A DNA stretch of 64,000 bases from Flavobacteriales bacterium. GTDB lineage: Bacteria; Bacteroidota; Bacteroidia; Flavobacteriales; UBA7430. Both the position numbers and the translations under genes were made by a program. This document shows positions 9,242-18,648 of the stretch, piece by piece; within the stretch, counting starts at the first letter, position 1; each line of letters opens with the position of its first letter. The notes beneath the pieces are model-generated. The model worked only from the letters and a program-made list of their open reading frames with translations, searched no databases and was not told the origin of the DNA. The stretch lies in assembly GCA_002707145.1 (NCBI GenBank), contig PAMD01000022.1, forward strand, positions 55,312 through 119,311. Direction: 5' to 3'.

Positions 9242-9364
9242 TTGGTCAGATTAATGAGTTCTTATTATGCCTTTATTAAAATTTCTTCTAAGGAATGCTA
9301 AAGTAGATAAAAATCTAGCAAATAAAAAACCTTAAACGTATGGATATCCTATTAAATAATGATC

Positions 9365-9397
9365 AAAAGATCAAAAGCATCCTTTCAGATGCTTTTT
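9365..9397 (-). terminator. Terminator after glnA
   Basis: Perfect 9-bp stem, AAAAGCATC (9373-9381) and GATGCTTTT (9388-9396), with a six-base loop, starting 3 bp after the glnA stop. The A run on the left arm supplies the U tract for the minus strand; it would also work in the other direction. Confidence 0.85.
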
Positions 9398-9399
9398 AA

Positions 9400-10413
9400 T
9401 TATTTGGTAATATTTGCAGACTTTACTGTTTTTACAATGATTCCAGCAATCTTATAGGGATCTCCGTTCGAGGCAGGTCTTCTGTCTTCCAACCAACCAT
9501 TCCAACCATTTTCTACGGTAATAATTGGAATTCTAATGGAAGCGCCACGATCAGAGATTCCGTAACTAAAATCGTGAATTGAAGCAGTTTCGTGTAAGCC
9601 AGTTAATCTCTGATTATTATAGGCACCATAAACAGCTATATGCTCATTCACAACGGATCTAAAAGACTCACATACAGACTCATAAACTTTTTTTGAACCG
9701 CAAGTTCTCAAAAGTGTATTTGAAAAATTGGCGTGCATTCCCGAGCCATTCCAATCACCTTTAATGGGTTTAGGATGGTATTCAATGTAATATCCATATT
9801 TTTCAGTCAATCGATCAAGTAGATATCTTGCGACCCAGAGCTCATCTCCTGCGAGTTTGGCTCCCTTAGCAAACAACTGAAATTCCCATTGACCTGAAGC
9901 TACCTCTTGATTAATTCCTTCAAAATTAATTCCAGCGTCTATACATAAATCTGCATGTTCTTCGACAAAATCTCTTCCATGTGTATTTCTTCCCCCCACA
10001 GAACAATAATACATCCCTTGCGGCCCAGGATAACCTCCCACAGGAAAACCCAAAGGCAACTGGGTATCAGTGTCCATAATAAAGTATTCTTGCTCAAAAC
10101 CAAACCAGAAATCATTATCGTCATCGTCAATCTGTGATCGTCCGTTGGTAGAATGTGGACTTCCATCTGCATTTAGAACTTCAGTCATTATTAAAAAACC
10201 ATTGATTCGCTCTGGATCTGGAAAAATAGCAACAGGTTTTAGTAAACAATCAGATGAAACACCTGTGGCCTGTTTGGTAGAGCTTCCGTCAAAAGACCAA
10301 ATTGGACAGTCATCTATTTTTCCACTAAAGTTTTCAAGAACCTTTGTCTTGCTTCTCATATTTTGAGTGGGAGAATAACCATCGAGCCATATATACTCTA
10401 ATTTAGATTTCAT
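9400..10413 (-). CDS. glnA: Glutamine synthetase type II (GSII)
   Basis: ATP-dependent glutamate plus ammonia to glutamine. The 337-residue length and motifs WSFDGSSTKQA, FGFEQEYFIMD, GYPGPQGMYYCSVG, GINQEVASGQWEFQ, DWNGSGMHANFS and GASIRIP are those of the eukaryote-like GSII class, not the longer GSI with its adenylylation site, so control by adenylylation is not expected. The leader between the start and position 10478 is almost entirely a perfect 21-bp inverted repeat (separate entry), suggesting control at transcription start or at translation. Monocistronic, with its own -7 box and terminator. Confidence 0.93.
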   Translation of the reverse strand: MKSKLEYIWLDGYSPTQNMRSKTKVLENFSGKIDDCPIWSFDGSSTKQATGVSSDCLLKPVAIFPDPERINGFLIMTEVLNADGSPHSTNGRSQIDDDDNDFWFGFEQEYFIMDTDTQLPLGFPVGGYPGPQGMYYCSVGGRNTHGRDFVEEHADLCIDAGINFEGINQEVASGQWEFQLFAKGAKLAGDELWVARYLLDRLTEKYGYYIEYHPKPIKGDWNGSGMHANFSNTLLRTCGSKKVYESVCESFRSVVNEHIAVYGAYNNQRLTGLHETASIHDFSYGISDRGASIRIPIITVENGWNGWLEDRRPASNGDPYKIAGIIVKTVKSANITK

Positions 10414-10418
10414 ATAAA

Positions 10419-10478
10419 TAGATACATTTTTGTTAAAATACTTTTACAAATAAAAACATTTTAACAAAAATGTATCTA
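10419..10478 (-). repeat. Perfect 21-bp inverted repeat in the glnA leader
   Basis: Arms at 10419-10439 and 10458-10478 are exact reverse complements, separated by an 18-base AT-rich spacer. The proximal arm ends 5 bp before the glnA ATG and the distal arm begins about 5 bp after a -7-like box, so the repeat fills nearly the whole untranslated leader. It could be an operator for a dimeric regulator or an RNA hairpin sequestering the translation start. Not terminator-like: no G+C-rich stem and no U run before the start codon. Confidence 0.9.
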
Positions 10479-10483
10479 AATAA

Positions 10484-10491
10484 TAAAGATA
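10484..10491 (-). promoter_or_regulatory. Possible -7 box for glnA
   Basis: On the minus strand TATCTTTA is one base off TAnnTTTG. It would put the transcript start near the outer edge of the inverted repeat at 10478. No -33 TTG at normal spacing is seen. Confidence 0.4.
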
Positions 10492-10525
10492 AACTTTTCA
10501 ACAAAAAAAATTACTTTTCAATAAA

Positions 10526-11458
10526 TTAAAAAATAAAGGCCAAATAAAAAAAATAGGAAACAAACAACAACAATCCTTTTAATCTCCCAATTTTATTTTC
10601 AGTTCCAAAAAGTATTGTTAAAAAGAGCATTGTGCTCAATCCCAGCATCCATAAAAAATCAACATTGAAAAGGCTAGGGTGATTGCACACAATAGGCTGA
10701 ATCATTGAAGTCATACCTATGACAGCAAGAATATTAAAAATATTTGAGCCGATTAGATTCCCAATAGAAAGACCCTTTTCTCTTTTATATGCGGCTATAA
10801 TAGAAGTGGTCAATTCTGGAACTGAGGTTCCAAATGCAATGACAGTTAGGGAGATTAATCTTTCTGTATAGCCATAGTATCTGGCAATACCTACAGCTCC
10901 CTCTACCAAAAATCGAGAACCAAAATACAAACTTATTGCTCCGAAAATTAAATAAAATATAAGTGATACGAAAGATATCTGTTTTATGTAAATATAAGAA
11001 TTAGACTGCAATTCTTTTGGAGACTGGAAAATCAAGTAAATAGTAAGCAGAATTATAAGCGAAACAAAGATCGTTCCTTCAACGAAACTAATTCTTGATT
11101 GGGTATAAAGAAAAATACCAAACAAAACAGAAGATAAAAACATTAGAGGAATGTCGAAAGAGTAAAGTCGCTTATCAAAGCTTATTGGAAAAAAACATGC
11201 AGTGGCGCCAAGAACCAAAGATAAATTAGCAATATTTGAGCCAATTACATTTCCTATAGCAATATCTGAATGCCCACTGATTGCAGAATAAACACTCACT
11301 ATTAGCTCAGGAGCTGAGGTGGAAAAAGAGACCACAGTAAGGCCCACAACCACCATGGAAATATTAAATCTATAAGCTAAAGCTACGGAACCTTTGACTA
11401 AGAAATTACCTCCAACAACGAGAATAACTAAACCCACTAATAATTTGAATAAATCCAC
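10526..11458 (-). CDS. Na+/Ca2+ exchanger-family (CaCA, YrbG-like) antiporter
   Basis: Inner-membrane cation/Ca2+ antiporter of 310 aa with about ten hydrophobic segments. The two alpha repeats are clear: GLTVVSFSTSAPELIVSV plus GNVIGSNIANL in the first half, and SLTVIAFGTSVPELTTSI plus GNLIGSNIFNI in the second; their acidic and Ser/Thr residues form the ion site. The start codon is GTG at 11458, directly abutting the tatA stop with no intervening base, so translation is probably coupled. The functional link to Tat is not obvious. Ion specificity cannot be read from sequence. Confidence 0.88.
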   Translation of the reverse strand: MDLFKLLVGLVILVVGGNFLVKGSVALAYRFNISMVVVGLTVVSFSTSAPELIVSVYSAISGHSDIAIGNVIGSNIANLSLVLGATACFFPISFDKRLYSFDIPLMFLSSVLFGIFLYTQSRISFVEGTIFVSLIILLTIYLIFQSPKELQSNSYIYIKQISFVSLIFYLIFGAISLYFGSRFLVEGAVGIARYYGYTERLISLTVIAFGTSVPELTTSIIAAYKREKGLSIGNLIGSNIFNILAVIGMTSMIQPIVCNHPSLFNVDFLWMLGLSTMLFLTILFGTENKIGRLKGLLLFVSYFFYLAFIF

Positions 11459-11746
11459 CTATTTAATATTGATGTTTTTATTTAGATTTCTCTTTACAGA
11501 ATGTGTCAAATCTTCAATTTCTTTTACTTGTTTATTGACTTCTTCAACCACATTAGCTTCTTTGGCAGTAGCATGAATTTCTTTCTTTATATCATCCCCC
11601 GCATCTTTTACTTTACGAATAGTTTGAGCCATTGAACGAGCTAGACCAGGAATTTTTTCAGGTCCAAAAAGTAAAATTCCAACCAAAGCAATCAATAAAA
11701 ACTCTCCAGTTCCTAAAAAATTCAAAAACAATAAAAAATGTATCAT
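11459..11746 (-). CDS. tatA: Sec-independent protein translocase TatA/TatE family
   Basis: Pore-forming subunit of the twin-arginine translocase. One N-terminal transmembrane helix (about residues 8-25) is followed by the hinge FGPEKIPGLARSMAQTIRKVKD and an amphipathic, charged coiled tail. The conserved FGP follows the helix as in TatA. At 95 aa it fits TatA, although TatA and TatB are hard to separate in Bacteroidota. TatC is not in the window. Co-directional and abutting with the exchanger gene; the secDF gene upstream is insulated by a hairpin. Confidence 0.88.
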   Translation of the reverse strand: MIHFLLFLNFLGTGEFLLIALVGILLFGPEKIPGLARSMAQTIRKVKDAGDDIKKEIHATAKEANVVEEVNKQVKEIEDLTHSVKRNLNKNINIK

Positions 11747-11756
11747 TTGGTAAAAA

Positions 11757-11786
11757 TAAAAAAAGTCCTACACATGTGGGACTTAA
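11757..11786 (-). terminator. Terminator after secDF
   Basis: Near-palindrome 11763-11784 with outer arms AAGTCC and GGACTT; on the minus strand it is followed by a T run (A-rich 11754-11764 on plus). It lies between secDF and tatA. Confidence 0.75.
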
Positions 11787-11808
11787 ATTATTATTTTAAA
11801 CCTATATT

Positions 11809-14661
11809 TTATTCTTCAGTATCTTCCCTGAGAGTATCCACCATGATCGGAGTTGCAATGAACAATGAGGAATAAGTACCAACAACTACGCCTATCATTA
11901 GAGCAAACATAAATCCTCTAATCACTTCACCACCAAACAAGAATATCACCAATAATACAAAGAAAGTAGTAAGAGATGTATTTATTGTTCTACTTAAAGT
12001 GCTGTTTAATGCAGCATTTACAATATCTTTTCGACTTCCTTTCTTGGTACCAAGATACTCTCTAATTCTATCAAAAACGACCACTGTATCATTTAGTGAA
12101 TATCCAATTACAGTAAGTATTGCGGCGATAAATGCTTGATCAATTTCTAAAGAAAATGGTATTCTACCGTACAATATAGAAAATACTGCCAAAACAATCA
12201 ATACATCATGAAATACTGCAGCAACAGCACCGATAGAATATGAAATTTTTCGAAACCTCACCAAAATGTAAAAGAAAATCCCCAACAATGAGAATATAAC
12301 TGCCAAAAATGCAGATTGCTTAATATCATCTGCAATCGTGGGCCCAACTAATTGAGAACTCATTACTTCGTATTTTCTGTCTAGAGTTTTTAATCCTTGA
12401 TCTAACTTTGCTGAGACTAAATCATCAGAACCTTTTTCATCGATCATATATTTCGTGGTAATCTTTACTTGATTGGCCTTTCCAAAAGTTTTTACCTCTG
12501 GAGCTGTTTCAAATGGAGTAGCCAAAGAAGATCTAACTTCTTGAGTCACTACGTCTTGATCAAAACGGACTACAAAATTTCTCCCTCCCTTAAAGTCAAC
12601 CCCTTGATTTAATCCTCTAGTCGCCAATGAGCTTATCCCCAGACAAATCAGTAGTAACGAAATTATATATGCAACTTTTCTTTTTGAAAGAAAAGATATA
12701 CTTGAATTAGCAAACCAATTTTCAGTCATCTTGGAAGAAAAGTTGATGGTTTTTTTAGAGGCCATACGTGATTCAAATACCAAACGGGTAAGGAATATTG
12801 CCGCAAACAAAGATGTGATGATACCAATAATTAAAGTGGTCGCAAAACCTTTGATAGGACCTGTACCAAAAGTATATAAAATAACACCTGTTAAAAGTGT
12901 GGTTACGTTCGCATCTATAATGGCAGCGTATGCATTTTGATAACCGTCCTTGATCGCTAGGCTCATTCCTTTCCCCATTCGTAACTCTTCACGAATACGT
13001 TCGTAGATAAGCACGTTAGCATCTACTGCCATACCTATAGTTAAAACAATCCCAGCAATCCCCGGAAGAGAAAGAACAGCTCCCAGAGAGGCTAGAACAC
13101 CAAAAATGAATAAGACATTTAGTATTAATGCAATGTCTGCAGCAAAGCCTGCTGTACGATAATATAAAAACATGTAAATCAAAACAATCATAAGGGCAAT
13201 TCCGAAAGATGTCATTCCCGAATTAATAGCTTCCTTACCCAATGAAGGTCCCACAATCTCAGATTGAATAATCTTAGCTGGTGCAGGGAGTTTTCCTGCT
13301 TTTAAAATATTAGATAAATCTTCGGCTTCTTCTACGGTAAAGTTTCCTGAAATACTTGAACTCCCATTGGGGATAACATCATTTACAGTCGGAAAAGAAT
13401 ATACATAACCATCGAGCACTATTGCAACTTGACGGTCAATATTGTTTTGTGTAATTTTTTTCCACTTTTTAGCTCCTTCTGCGTTCATTTGCATACTTAC
13501 ATTAACAGAACCTGTGGGATCAATTTGAGAGTTAGCGTCAACAATAACATCACCACCAAGCTGAGGTAAATTGTCTCTATTGGATTTTATAGCCACTAAT
13601 TCTAGACCTACTTCTTCACCGGAAACGACCAAAGGCTTAGCGGACCATAAAAATTTAATATTTTTAAGATCTCCAAAAAGAAGAGTACGAACCTCTGGTA
13701 GATTTAAAATTTTGTTAACTCTAGCAGTATCATCCTCAGTTACTACACCTACTCTTGCTCCAAAAGCATATTGACTAAATTGGACAAGATCAAGAAAAGG
13801 ATTTCCTGAATTTATATTCAACGAATCGATCAATAATGAATCGATTTCTAGATCAAATGATTGCTGCATTTCTAACGATTCTTCCTCTGCGCGCACAAGA
13901 GCATCGACATTTATAAGAAAGTTTTGTATTGTCTGAACATTAGTAGTTTCCCAAAACTCCAATTGTGCAGTACTCTGAAGAAGGCGTTTGACGCGATCGT
14001 GATCTTTTACGCCTGGCAATTCAACTAAAATACGCCCCTCTTGCTCTAATTGCTGGATATTAGGCTGTACAACACCAAATTTATCAATTCTAGCTCTTAG
14101 AACAGAAAAGGCACGATCTATAGCGCCTTTCAATTCGGCACGAACTACGTTTATCACATCTGCATCTGCCGCATTTACTTCAAATTTATCAACCATATTT
14201 CTATGACCAAAAATTCGAGGAGAAGACAACAGAACATTAGTTCCATTTTTTTGGTTCACCTGGTTAAAAGAACTAACAAAATCATCTATGTAGTCTTTTT
14301 GAGAATCACTTTGCTTTTTGTTGGCAATAAAAATAGCTTCATTGAAAGTAGCATCAACGGAATTATTAGAAAGTATTTTAAGGATATCCCCTACAGAGAC
14401 CTCTAAAGTGACATTCATCCCACCTTTTAAATCAAGACCTAAATTTAACTCTTGCTCTTTGCATTCCTTATATGTATAACCAAAATATATCGCCTCTGAA
14501 GAAATAGAATCTAGGTAAGCTTGTTCCATTTGATAATCACCTTTTGCATAATTTTTTGCTGAGGTTTCAACACTTTTCACCTTCCAGGTAAATGCCAATT
14601 GGTAGATGCAAATTAATGCAAACGCTGCTGCTAGTAACTTTGTAAATCCTTGGTTGCGCAT
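11809..14661 (-). CDS. secDF: Fused protein-export membrane protein SecDF
   Basis: Proton-motive-force-driven accessory subunit of the Sec translocon, combining SecD and SecF in one 950-residue chain as usual in Bacteroidota. The SecD half starts with a transmembrane anchor and LGLDLKGGMNVTLEV, has a large periplasmic P1 region with VVQPNIQQLEQEGRILVELPG, and a membrane block with GIVLTIGMAVDANVLIYERI. The SecF half begins near residue 650, with GVDFKGGRNFVVRF and GYSLNDTVVVFDRIREYLG. The conserved Asp and Arg of proton relay occur in these motifs. The gene stands alone, with a good promoter (14698-14728) and its own terminator. Confidence 0.95.
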   Translation of the reverse strand: MRNQGFTKLLAAAFALICIYQLAFTWKVKSVETSAKNYAKGDYQMEQAYLDSISSEAIYFGYTYKECKEQELNLGLDLKGGMNVTLEVSVGDILKILSNNSVDATFNEAIFIANKKQSDSQKDYIDDFVSSFNQVNQKNGTNVLLSSPRIFGHRNMVDKFEVNAADADVINVVRAELKGAIDRAFSVLRARIDKFGVVQPNIQQLEQEGRILVELPGVKDHDRVKRLLQSTAQLEFWETTNVQTIQNFLINVDALVRAEEESLEMQQSFDLEIDSLLIDSLNINSGNPFLDLVQFSQYAFGARVGVVTEDDTARVNKILNLPEVRTLLFGDLKNIKFLWSAKPLVVSGEEVGLELVAIKSNRDNLPQLGGDVIVDANSQIDPTGSVNVSMQMNAEGAKKWKKITQNNIDRQVAIVLDGYVYSFPTVNDVIPNGSSSISGNFTVEEAEDLSNILKAGKLPAPAKIIQSEIVGPSLGKEAINSGMTSFGIALMIVLIYMFLYYRTAGFAADIALILNVLFIFGVLASLGAVLSLPGIAGIVLTIGMAVDANVLIYERIREELRMGKGMSLAIKDGYQNAYAAIIDANVTTLLTGVILYTFGTGPIKGFATTLIIGIITSLFAAIFLTRLVFESRMASKKTINFSSKMTENWFANSSISFLSKRKVAYIISLLLICLGISSLATRGLNQGVDFKGGRNFVVRFDQDVVTQEVRSSLATPFETAPEVKTFGKANQVKITTKYMIDEKGSDDLVSAKLDQGLKTLDRKYEVMSSQLVGPTIADDIKQSAFLAVIFSLLGIFFYILVRFRKISYSIGAVAAVFHDVLIVLAVFSILYGRIPFSLEIDQAFIAAILTVIGYSLNDTVVVFDRIREYLGTKKGSRKDIVNAALNSTLSRTINTSLTTFFVLLVIFLFGGEVIRGFMFALMIGVVVGTYSSLFIATPIMVDTLREDTEE

Positions 14662-14697
14662 ATCTATTTATTTAAAGTCTTTTATTTTTAAGGTGGA

Positions 14698-14728
14698 CAA
14701 ATATAAACTTTCAATAAAATAAACACAA
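14698..14728 (-). promoter_or_regulatory. secDF promoter
   Basis: On the minus strand a TTG (14728-14726), then 20 bases, then TATATTTG (14705-14698), a full match to the Bacteroidota -33 TTG / -7 TAnnTTTG pattern, 36 bp before the ATG. Confidence 0.7.
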
Positions 14729-14932
14729 TTAATTTCAAGCTATTATAAAATACTATTGGAACAATTCTTGTAAATTGGCATGAAATTAAAAATTACTTAA
14801 CCAACTACTAAATAAAAATTAAAGCATTTTAACTTATTTGGTTTTCAAATATTTTTTATTGATAAACAATAAAAATTTATCCCAATAAATAAATTAATTA
14901 TATTTTAGTTGTAAATTTAAAAAGTTAAAATT

Positions 14933-17119
14933 ATGAGATTATTGTTTAATATTTGCATAGGAAGTTTATTCATTTGGCAGTTAGGATTTTCTCAAACTGA
15001 TTTTTATCAAGCTCAAAATTTATCTGTAATCAAAGAGGGTACGAGTTTAGTCAATCCATGGGCTGGAGGTATAAATGTCCCTCAAATTTCACCCATAGAT
15101 CTAAACGGAGACAACATATTAGACATAGTTATTTTTGATAAAAATGGCGATCAAATCAATTGTTATATTAATCATGGAACTGAGGGACTATTAGATTATC
15201 ACTATGCCCCAGAATACAATATAAAGTTTCCAGAATTAGAAGACTGGGTTTTATTGAGAGATTATAATTGTGATGACAATATTGATATTTTCACCTCTAA
15301 TGGGGGGGCTATAAATGTGTATAAAAATATGATTACTGGAAATGATCTCAGCTTCCAGCTTGTCGATACAATACTTACAAACAGAGGAGGGTTGGAAACC
15401 AACTTATATGTTAGTACTGTAGACATACCTCACATAGGGGATCTAGACGCCGACGGGGATCTAGATATTCTAACTTTCGGTGTCGTCGGAAGCAATGTAG
15501 AGTGGCACAAGAATAATTCTATAGAAATGTTTGAAAATTGCGACAGCTTAAACTTTATACTTGAGGACGACTGTTGGGGAGATTTTAGTGAGAACTTCTC
15601 AGATAACTCAGTTACTCTAGACAATTGCGATGCATTCAGACCGCTTCAACAAACCACAGAAAAATATACAGATTCAGAAAAGAATAACTTAAAACATGCT
15701 GGATCTACTGTAACTGCAATTGATTTAACTGGAGACTCCTATTTTGATCTTCTTCTAGGAGATGTTACATTCAATAATCTGGTAATGCTAAAAAATAGTG
15801 CTCCTGCATCTTCTGCTTTAATGATTGATCAAGAGACACAATTTCCAAGCAGCTCAGAAAGTGTTAATTTGCAAAAGTTCCCAGCCGCATATTATTTCGA
15901 TGTGAACAACGATAATATCAAAGACCTGATTGTTACCCCGAATGGAAATAATGTTTCTACCAACCATAAAAATGTGTGGTATTATAAAAATGAATCTCTT
16001 TCTGATGAACTAAATTTTAATTTAATTAAAAAAGATGCCTTTTCTGATCAAATGATAGAGGTAGGTTCAGGAGCAAATCCTGTCTTCTTTGATTACAATA
16101 ACGATGGCTTAATGGATTTGATTATTGGGAACTATGGATATTATACTGAAGGTGGAAATTTTAATTCTCAACTAGCTCTTTACAAAAATATTGGCTCAGA
16201 GAGTGTACCCGAGTTTGAATGGGTAACTGATGATTATGAAGAATTGGGACTACTAAACTTTGATAACAATATTAGCCCGACTTTTGGAGATATTGACGGA
16301 GACAATGACCTAGATATGTTAGTGGGAGATGCAAATGGAAAATTGCATCTTTTAACTAATATTTTCATTGATAACCAGTCAAATTTCTTCATCAATACGA
16401 TAGATTACTTTGATATTGATGTAGGATCCTTTGCTAGTCCTTTTTTAGTTGATCTTGATAGAGACAACGATTTAGATTTAATCATTGGGTCTAGACAAGG
16501 ACAAATTTTTTATTATGATAACCAAGGATCTTCAACCGAACCAAATTTTATTTTATCATCTGAATTGTTGGGAAATATCGATCTTATTGATCCAATATAT
16601 GGCACCGCTTACACCACTCCCAAAGTCATTGACGGAGAAAATGGGTATGAATTATATGTAGGAACGGAAAAAGGGCCAGTCTATCATTACATAAATATTG
16701 ATAATAATTTAACTGGAGAATTTCAACTAGTGAATGATTCAATTCAATTATATTCAAAAGGAGTTCGAACTGCACCGGCAGTTTACGACCTAAATAATGA
16801 TGGATTTAATGACATGCTTCTGGGAACTTACACCGGAGGAATCCATCTCATGTGGGGAGGTGAAGTTCCTTCATTCCAATTATCAGAACAAGTCCATATT
16901 ACAATTGATATCTTCCCTAATCCAAGTGAAGGAATTATCAATATTAGACAAGCAGATTTGTTCTCGGAATTTCAAATTTATAGTATTGATGGGAAATTAT
17001 GCCACATAAGACCTTCACAAGATTATATTGACTTATCTCACCTAAGCGACGGTATTTATTTTATTCGTGCAAAGAGAAAAAAAGGAGGAGTATCTTACAA
17101 TAAAATTTATTTAAATTAA
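14933..17119 (+). CDS. Secreted FG-GAP/VCBS-repeat protein with T9SS type A sorting domain
   Basis: Large extracellular protein (728 aa) of unknown role. A signal peptide (residues 1-20) is followed by several beta-propeller-type repeats with calcium-binding loops such as DLNGDNILDI, DLDADGDLDI, DYNNDGLMDL, DIDGDNDLDM, DLDRDNDLDL and DLNNDGFNDM, typical of FG-GAP/VCBS repeats. The last ~75 residues (from IDIFPNPSEGIINI to the end) are the Por secretion tail that directs T9SS export and surface attachment. Many such proteins act in adhesion, but no catalytic domain is visible. The DCC-family gene starts 1 bp after its stop. Confidence 0.88.
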   Translation: MRLLFNICIGSLFIWQLGFSQTDFYQAQNLSVIKEGTSLVNPWAGGINVPQISPIDLNGDNILDIVIFDKNGDQINCYINHGTEGLLDYHYAPEYNIKFPELEDWVLLRDYNCDDNIDIFTSNGGAINVYKNMITGNDLSFQLVDTILTNRGGLETNLYVSTVDIPHIGDLDADGDLDILTFGVVGSNVEWHKNNSIEMFENCDSLNFILEDDCWGDFSENFSDNSVTLDNCDAFRPLQQTTEKYTDSEKNNLKHAGSTVTAIDLTGDSYFDLLLGDVTFNNLVMLKNSAPASSALMIDQETQFPSSSESVNLQKFPAAYYFDVNNDNIKDLIVTPNGNNVSTNHKNVWYYKNESLSDELNFNLIKKDAFSDQMIEVGSGANPVFFDYNNDGLMDLIIGNYGYYTEGGNFNSQLALYKNIGSESVPEFEWVTDDYEELGLLNFDNNISPTFGDIDGDNDLDMLVGDANGKLHLLTNIFIDNQSNFFINTIDYFDIDVGSFASPFLVDLDRDNDLDLIIGSRQGQIFYYDNQGSSTEPNFILSSELLGNIDLIDPIYGTAYTTPKVIDGENGYELYVGTEKGPVYHYINIDNNLTGEFQLVNDSIQLYSKGVRTAPAVYDLNNDGFNDMLLGTYTGGIHLMWGGEVPSFQLSEQVHITIDIFPNPSEGIINIRQADLFSEFQIYSIDGKLCHIRPSQDYIDLSHLSDGIYFIRAKRKKGGVSYNKIYLN

Positions 17120-17120
17120 T

Positions 17121-17507
17121 ATGCAAGATACTATCATCTATTTTGATGGAGAATGTATCATGTGCAATCATTCCATTAAATTTCTTATCAAAAGAGACAA
17201 AAAATACATCTTCAAAATTGGATACACAAAGTCTTTGGAGTCGAAAAATCAAGACTCTATTATTCTCGTTCACAATGGTTTTACATACAAATATTCAAGC
17301 GCTGCAATTAAATGTCTAATCTTACTAGGAGGATTTTATAGAATGGCATACATCTTTTATATTATCCCAAAATGGCTCAGGGATCTAATTTATAAATTCA
17401 TTGCCAAAAACAGATACAAATGGTTTGGGAAACATTATGAATGCCCTATTCCTCCAAAAGAATGGAAAGATCGAATGGAAGCCCTTTCTGAAAATAATAA
17501 AGCCTAG
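17121..17507 (+). CDS. DCC-family (DUF393) thiol-disulfide oxidoreductase-like protein
   Basis: 128-residue protein of the DCC family, named for the N-terminal Asp-Cys-Cys signature, here in YFDGECIMCNHSIKFL (residues 7-22), a CxxC-type thioredoxin-like site. The rest includes a helix-rich region with a hydrophobic stretch (about 65-90) and the family's C-terminal Trp-rich RYKWFGKHYECP. Physiological substrates of the family are poorly known. It starts 1 bp after the secreted repeat protein and may be co-transcribed, though functional linkage is not evident. Confidence 0.85.
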   Translation: MQDTIIYFDGECIMCNHSIKFLIKRDKKYIFKIGYTKSLESKNQDSIILVHNGFTYKYSSAAIKCLILLGGFYRMAYIFYIIPKWLRDLIYKFIAKNRYKWFGKHYECPIPPKEWKDRMEALSENNKA

Positions 17508-17552
17508 AGAGTATTCTCAAAGTTATATTTAACTTAATTTATAAAAATAAGC

Positions 17553-18491
17553 CTAAAATAAATTCAAGTCTTTCAATAAACTATTAGTTGTCTGAACTCC
17601 CTTAGCGGACTCCATTAACAAATTCTTTTCTTTTGAATCTAAATCAATTTCAAGAATCTTCTCGATACCCTTGGCTCCCAAAATTACAGGCACTCCTATT
17701 GATAAGTCATTTAATCCATATTCTCCTTCCAGCATGGCAGAGCAAGGAAACATTTTCTTTTGATCACAAGCAATCGATTGAACCAAGGCAGATACGGCAG
17801 CCCCTGGTGCATACCATGCAGAGGTTCCCAACATTCCTGTTAAAGTAGCTCCTCCTACTTTAGTGTCAGCGATTACTTGGGCTAATCTTTCATAAGACAA
17901 GAATTCGGAAGCAAGAATACTGTTTCTTGAAGCTAGTCGGGTAAGTGGAACCATTCCCTTGTCACTGTGGCCACCAATCACTATTCCACTTACATCAGAT
18001 GAAGGACAACTAAGTGCCTCACTTAATCGATATTTGAACCTAGCACTGTCCAAAGCTCCTCCCATTCCAATAATTCTATTTTTGGCTAGGCCAGTTACTT
18101 TATGAGTCAAATAAGTCATGGTATCCATCGGATTACTTACGATAATCAAGATCACATCTGGGGAATATTTGATTAAGTTTGTGGAAACCGTTTTTACTAT
18201 ACTTGCATTGATTCCAATTAATTCCTCACGGGTCATTCCAGGTTTTCTAGGGATTCCACTAGTAATAACGGCTACCTGACTTCCAGTAGTCTTCGAATAA
18301 TCATTTGTGCTCCCCACAATTTGGGTATCAAAACTATTCAGTGATGCAGTTTGCATCAAATCCATTGCTTTGCCCTGTGCATAATTATTTTTGATATCAA
18401 GAAGGACTATTTCGGATGCAAAATCTTTGATCGCTATATATTCTGCACAACTAGCTCCAACTGCTCCAGCACCTACAATACTTATTTTCAT
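17553..18491 (-). CDS. mdh: Malate dehydrogenase (LDH-like class)
   Basis: NAD-dependent malate to oxaloacetate, TCA cycle. The Rossmann motif is VGAGAVGASCAEY (residues 6-18). Substrate-binding arginines are in GIPRKPGMTREEL (R82, R88) and R151 in LDSARF; the catalytic pair is D148 and H175 (GGHSDKGMVPL). Arg82 with the PRKPGM loop marks malate rather than lactate specificity. At 312 aa this is the LDH-like [MDH 3] group used by many Bacteroidota. Single gene, convergent with the DCC-family gene. Confidence 0.94.
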   Translation of the reverse strand: MKISIVGAGAVGASCAEYIAIKDFASEIVLLDIKNNYAQGKAMDLMQTASLNSFDTQIVGSTNDYSKTTGSQVAVITSGIPRKPGMTREELIGINASIVKTVSTNLIKYSPDVILIIVSNPMDTMTYLTHKVTGLAKNRIIGMGGALDSARFKYRLSEALSCPSSDVSGIVIGGHSDKGMVPLTRLASRNSILASEFLSYERLAQVIADTKVGGATLTGMLGTSAWYAPGAAVSALVQSIACDQKKMFPCSAMLEGEYGLNDLSIGVPVILGAKGIEKILEIDLDSKEKNLLMESAKGVQTTNSLLKDLNLF

Positions 18492-18570
18492 TATATTAAG
18501 GAATTAAATGTTTTTAAATATTTAGTGCGAATTTAAGACTTATTCCTAGCTCAAGAAAAAAATATAAAAG

Positions 18571-18578
18571 TATATTTG
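18571..18578 (+). promoter_or_regulatory. Possible -7 box for the CHU_C secreted protein
   Basis: TATATTTG, a perfect -7 match, 70 bp before the start at 18649. No obvious -33 TTG, so only tentative. Confidence 0.35.
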
Positions 18579-18648
18579 AAAAATATAGGATCAAAAGTAA
18601 ATAATGTCATTATTTTTGAAAAAATCATTAATTATCAATTAGTGCAAA

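Noticed and set aside
9939..10172. 77-codon open frame on the minus strand inside glnA, and plus-strand frames across 9955-10366
   Set aside because: They lie inside the conserved glutamine synthetase coding region in other frames and have no family signal or start context.
10419..10478. Inverted repeat as a transposon terminal repeat or terminator
   Set aside because: No transposase or target duplication; arms are AT-only-rich with no U run and lie upstream of the glnA start, not after a gene.
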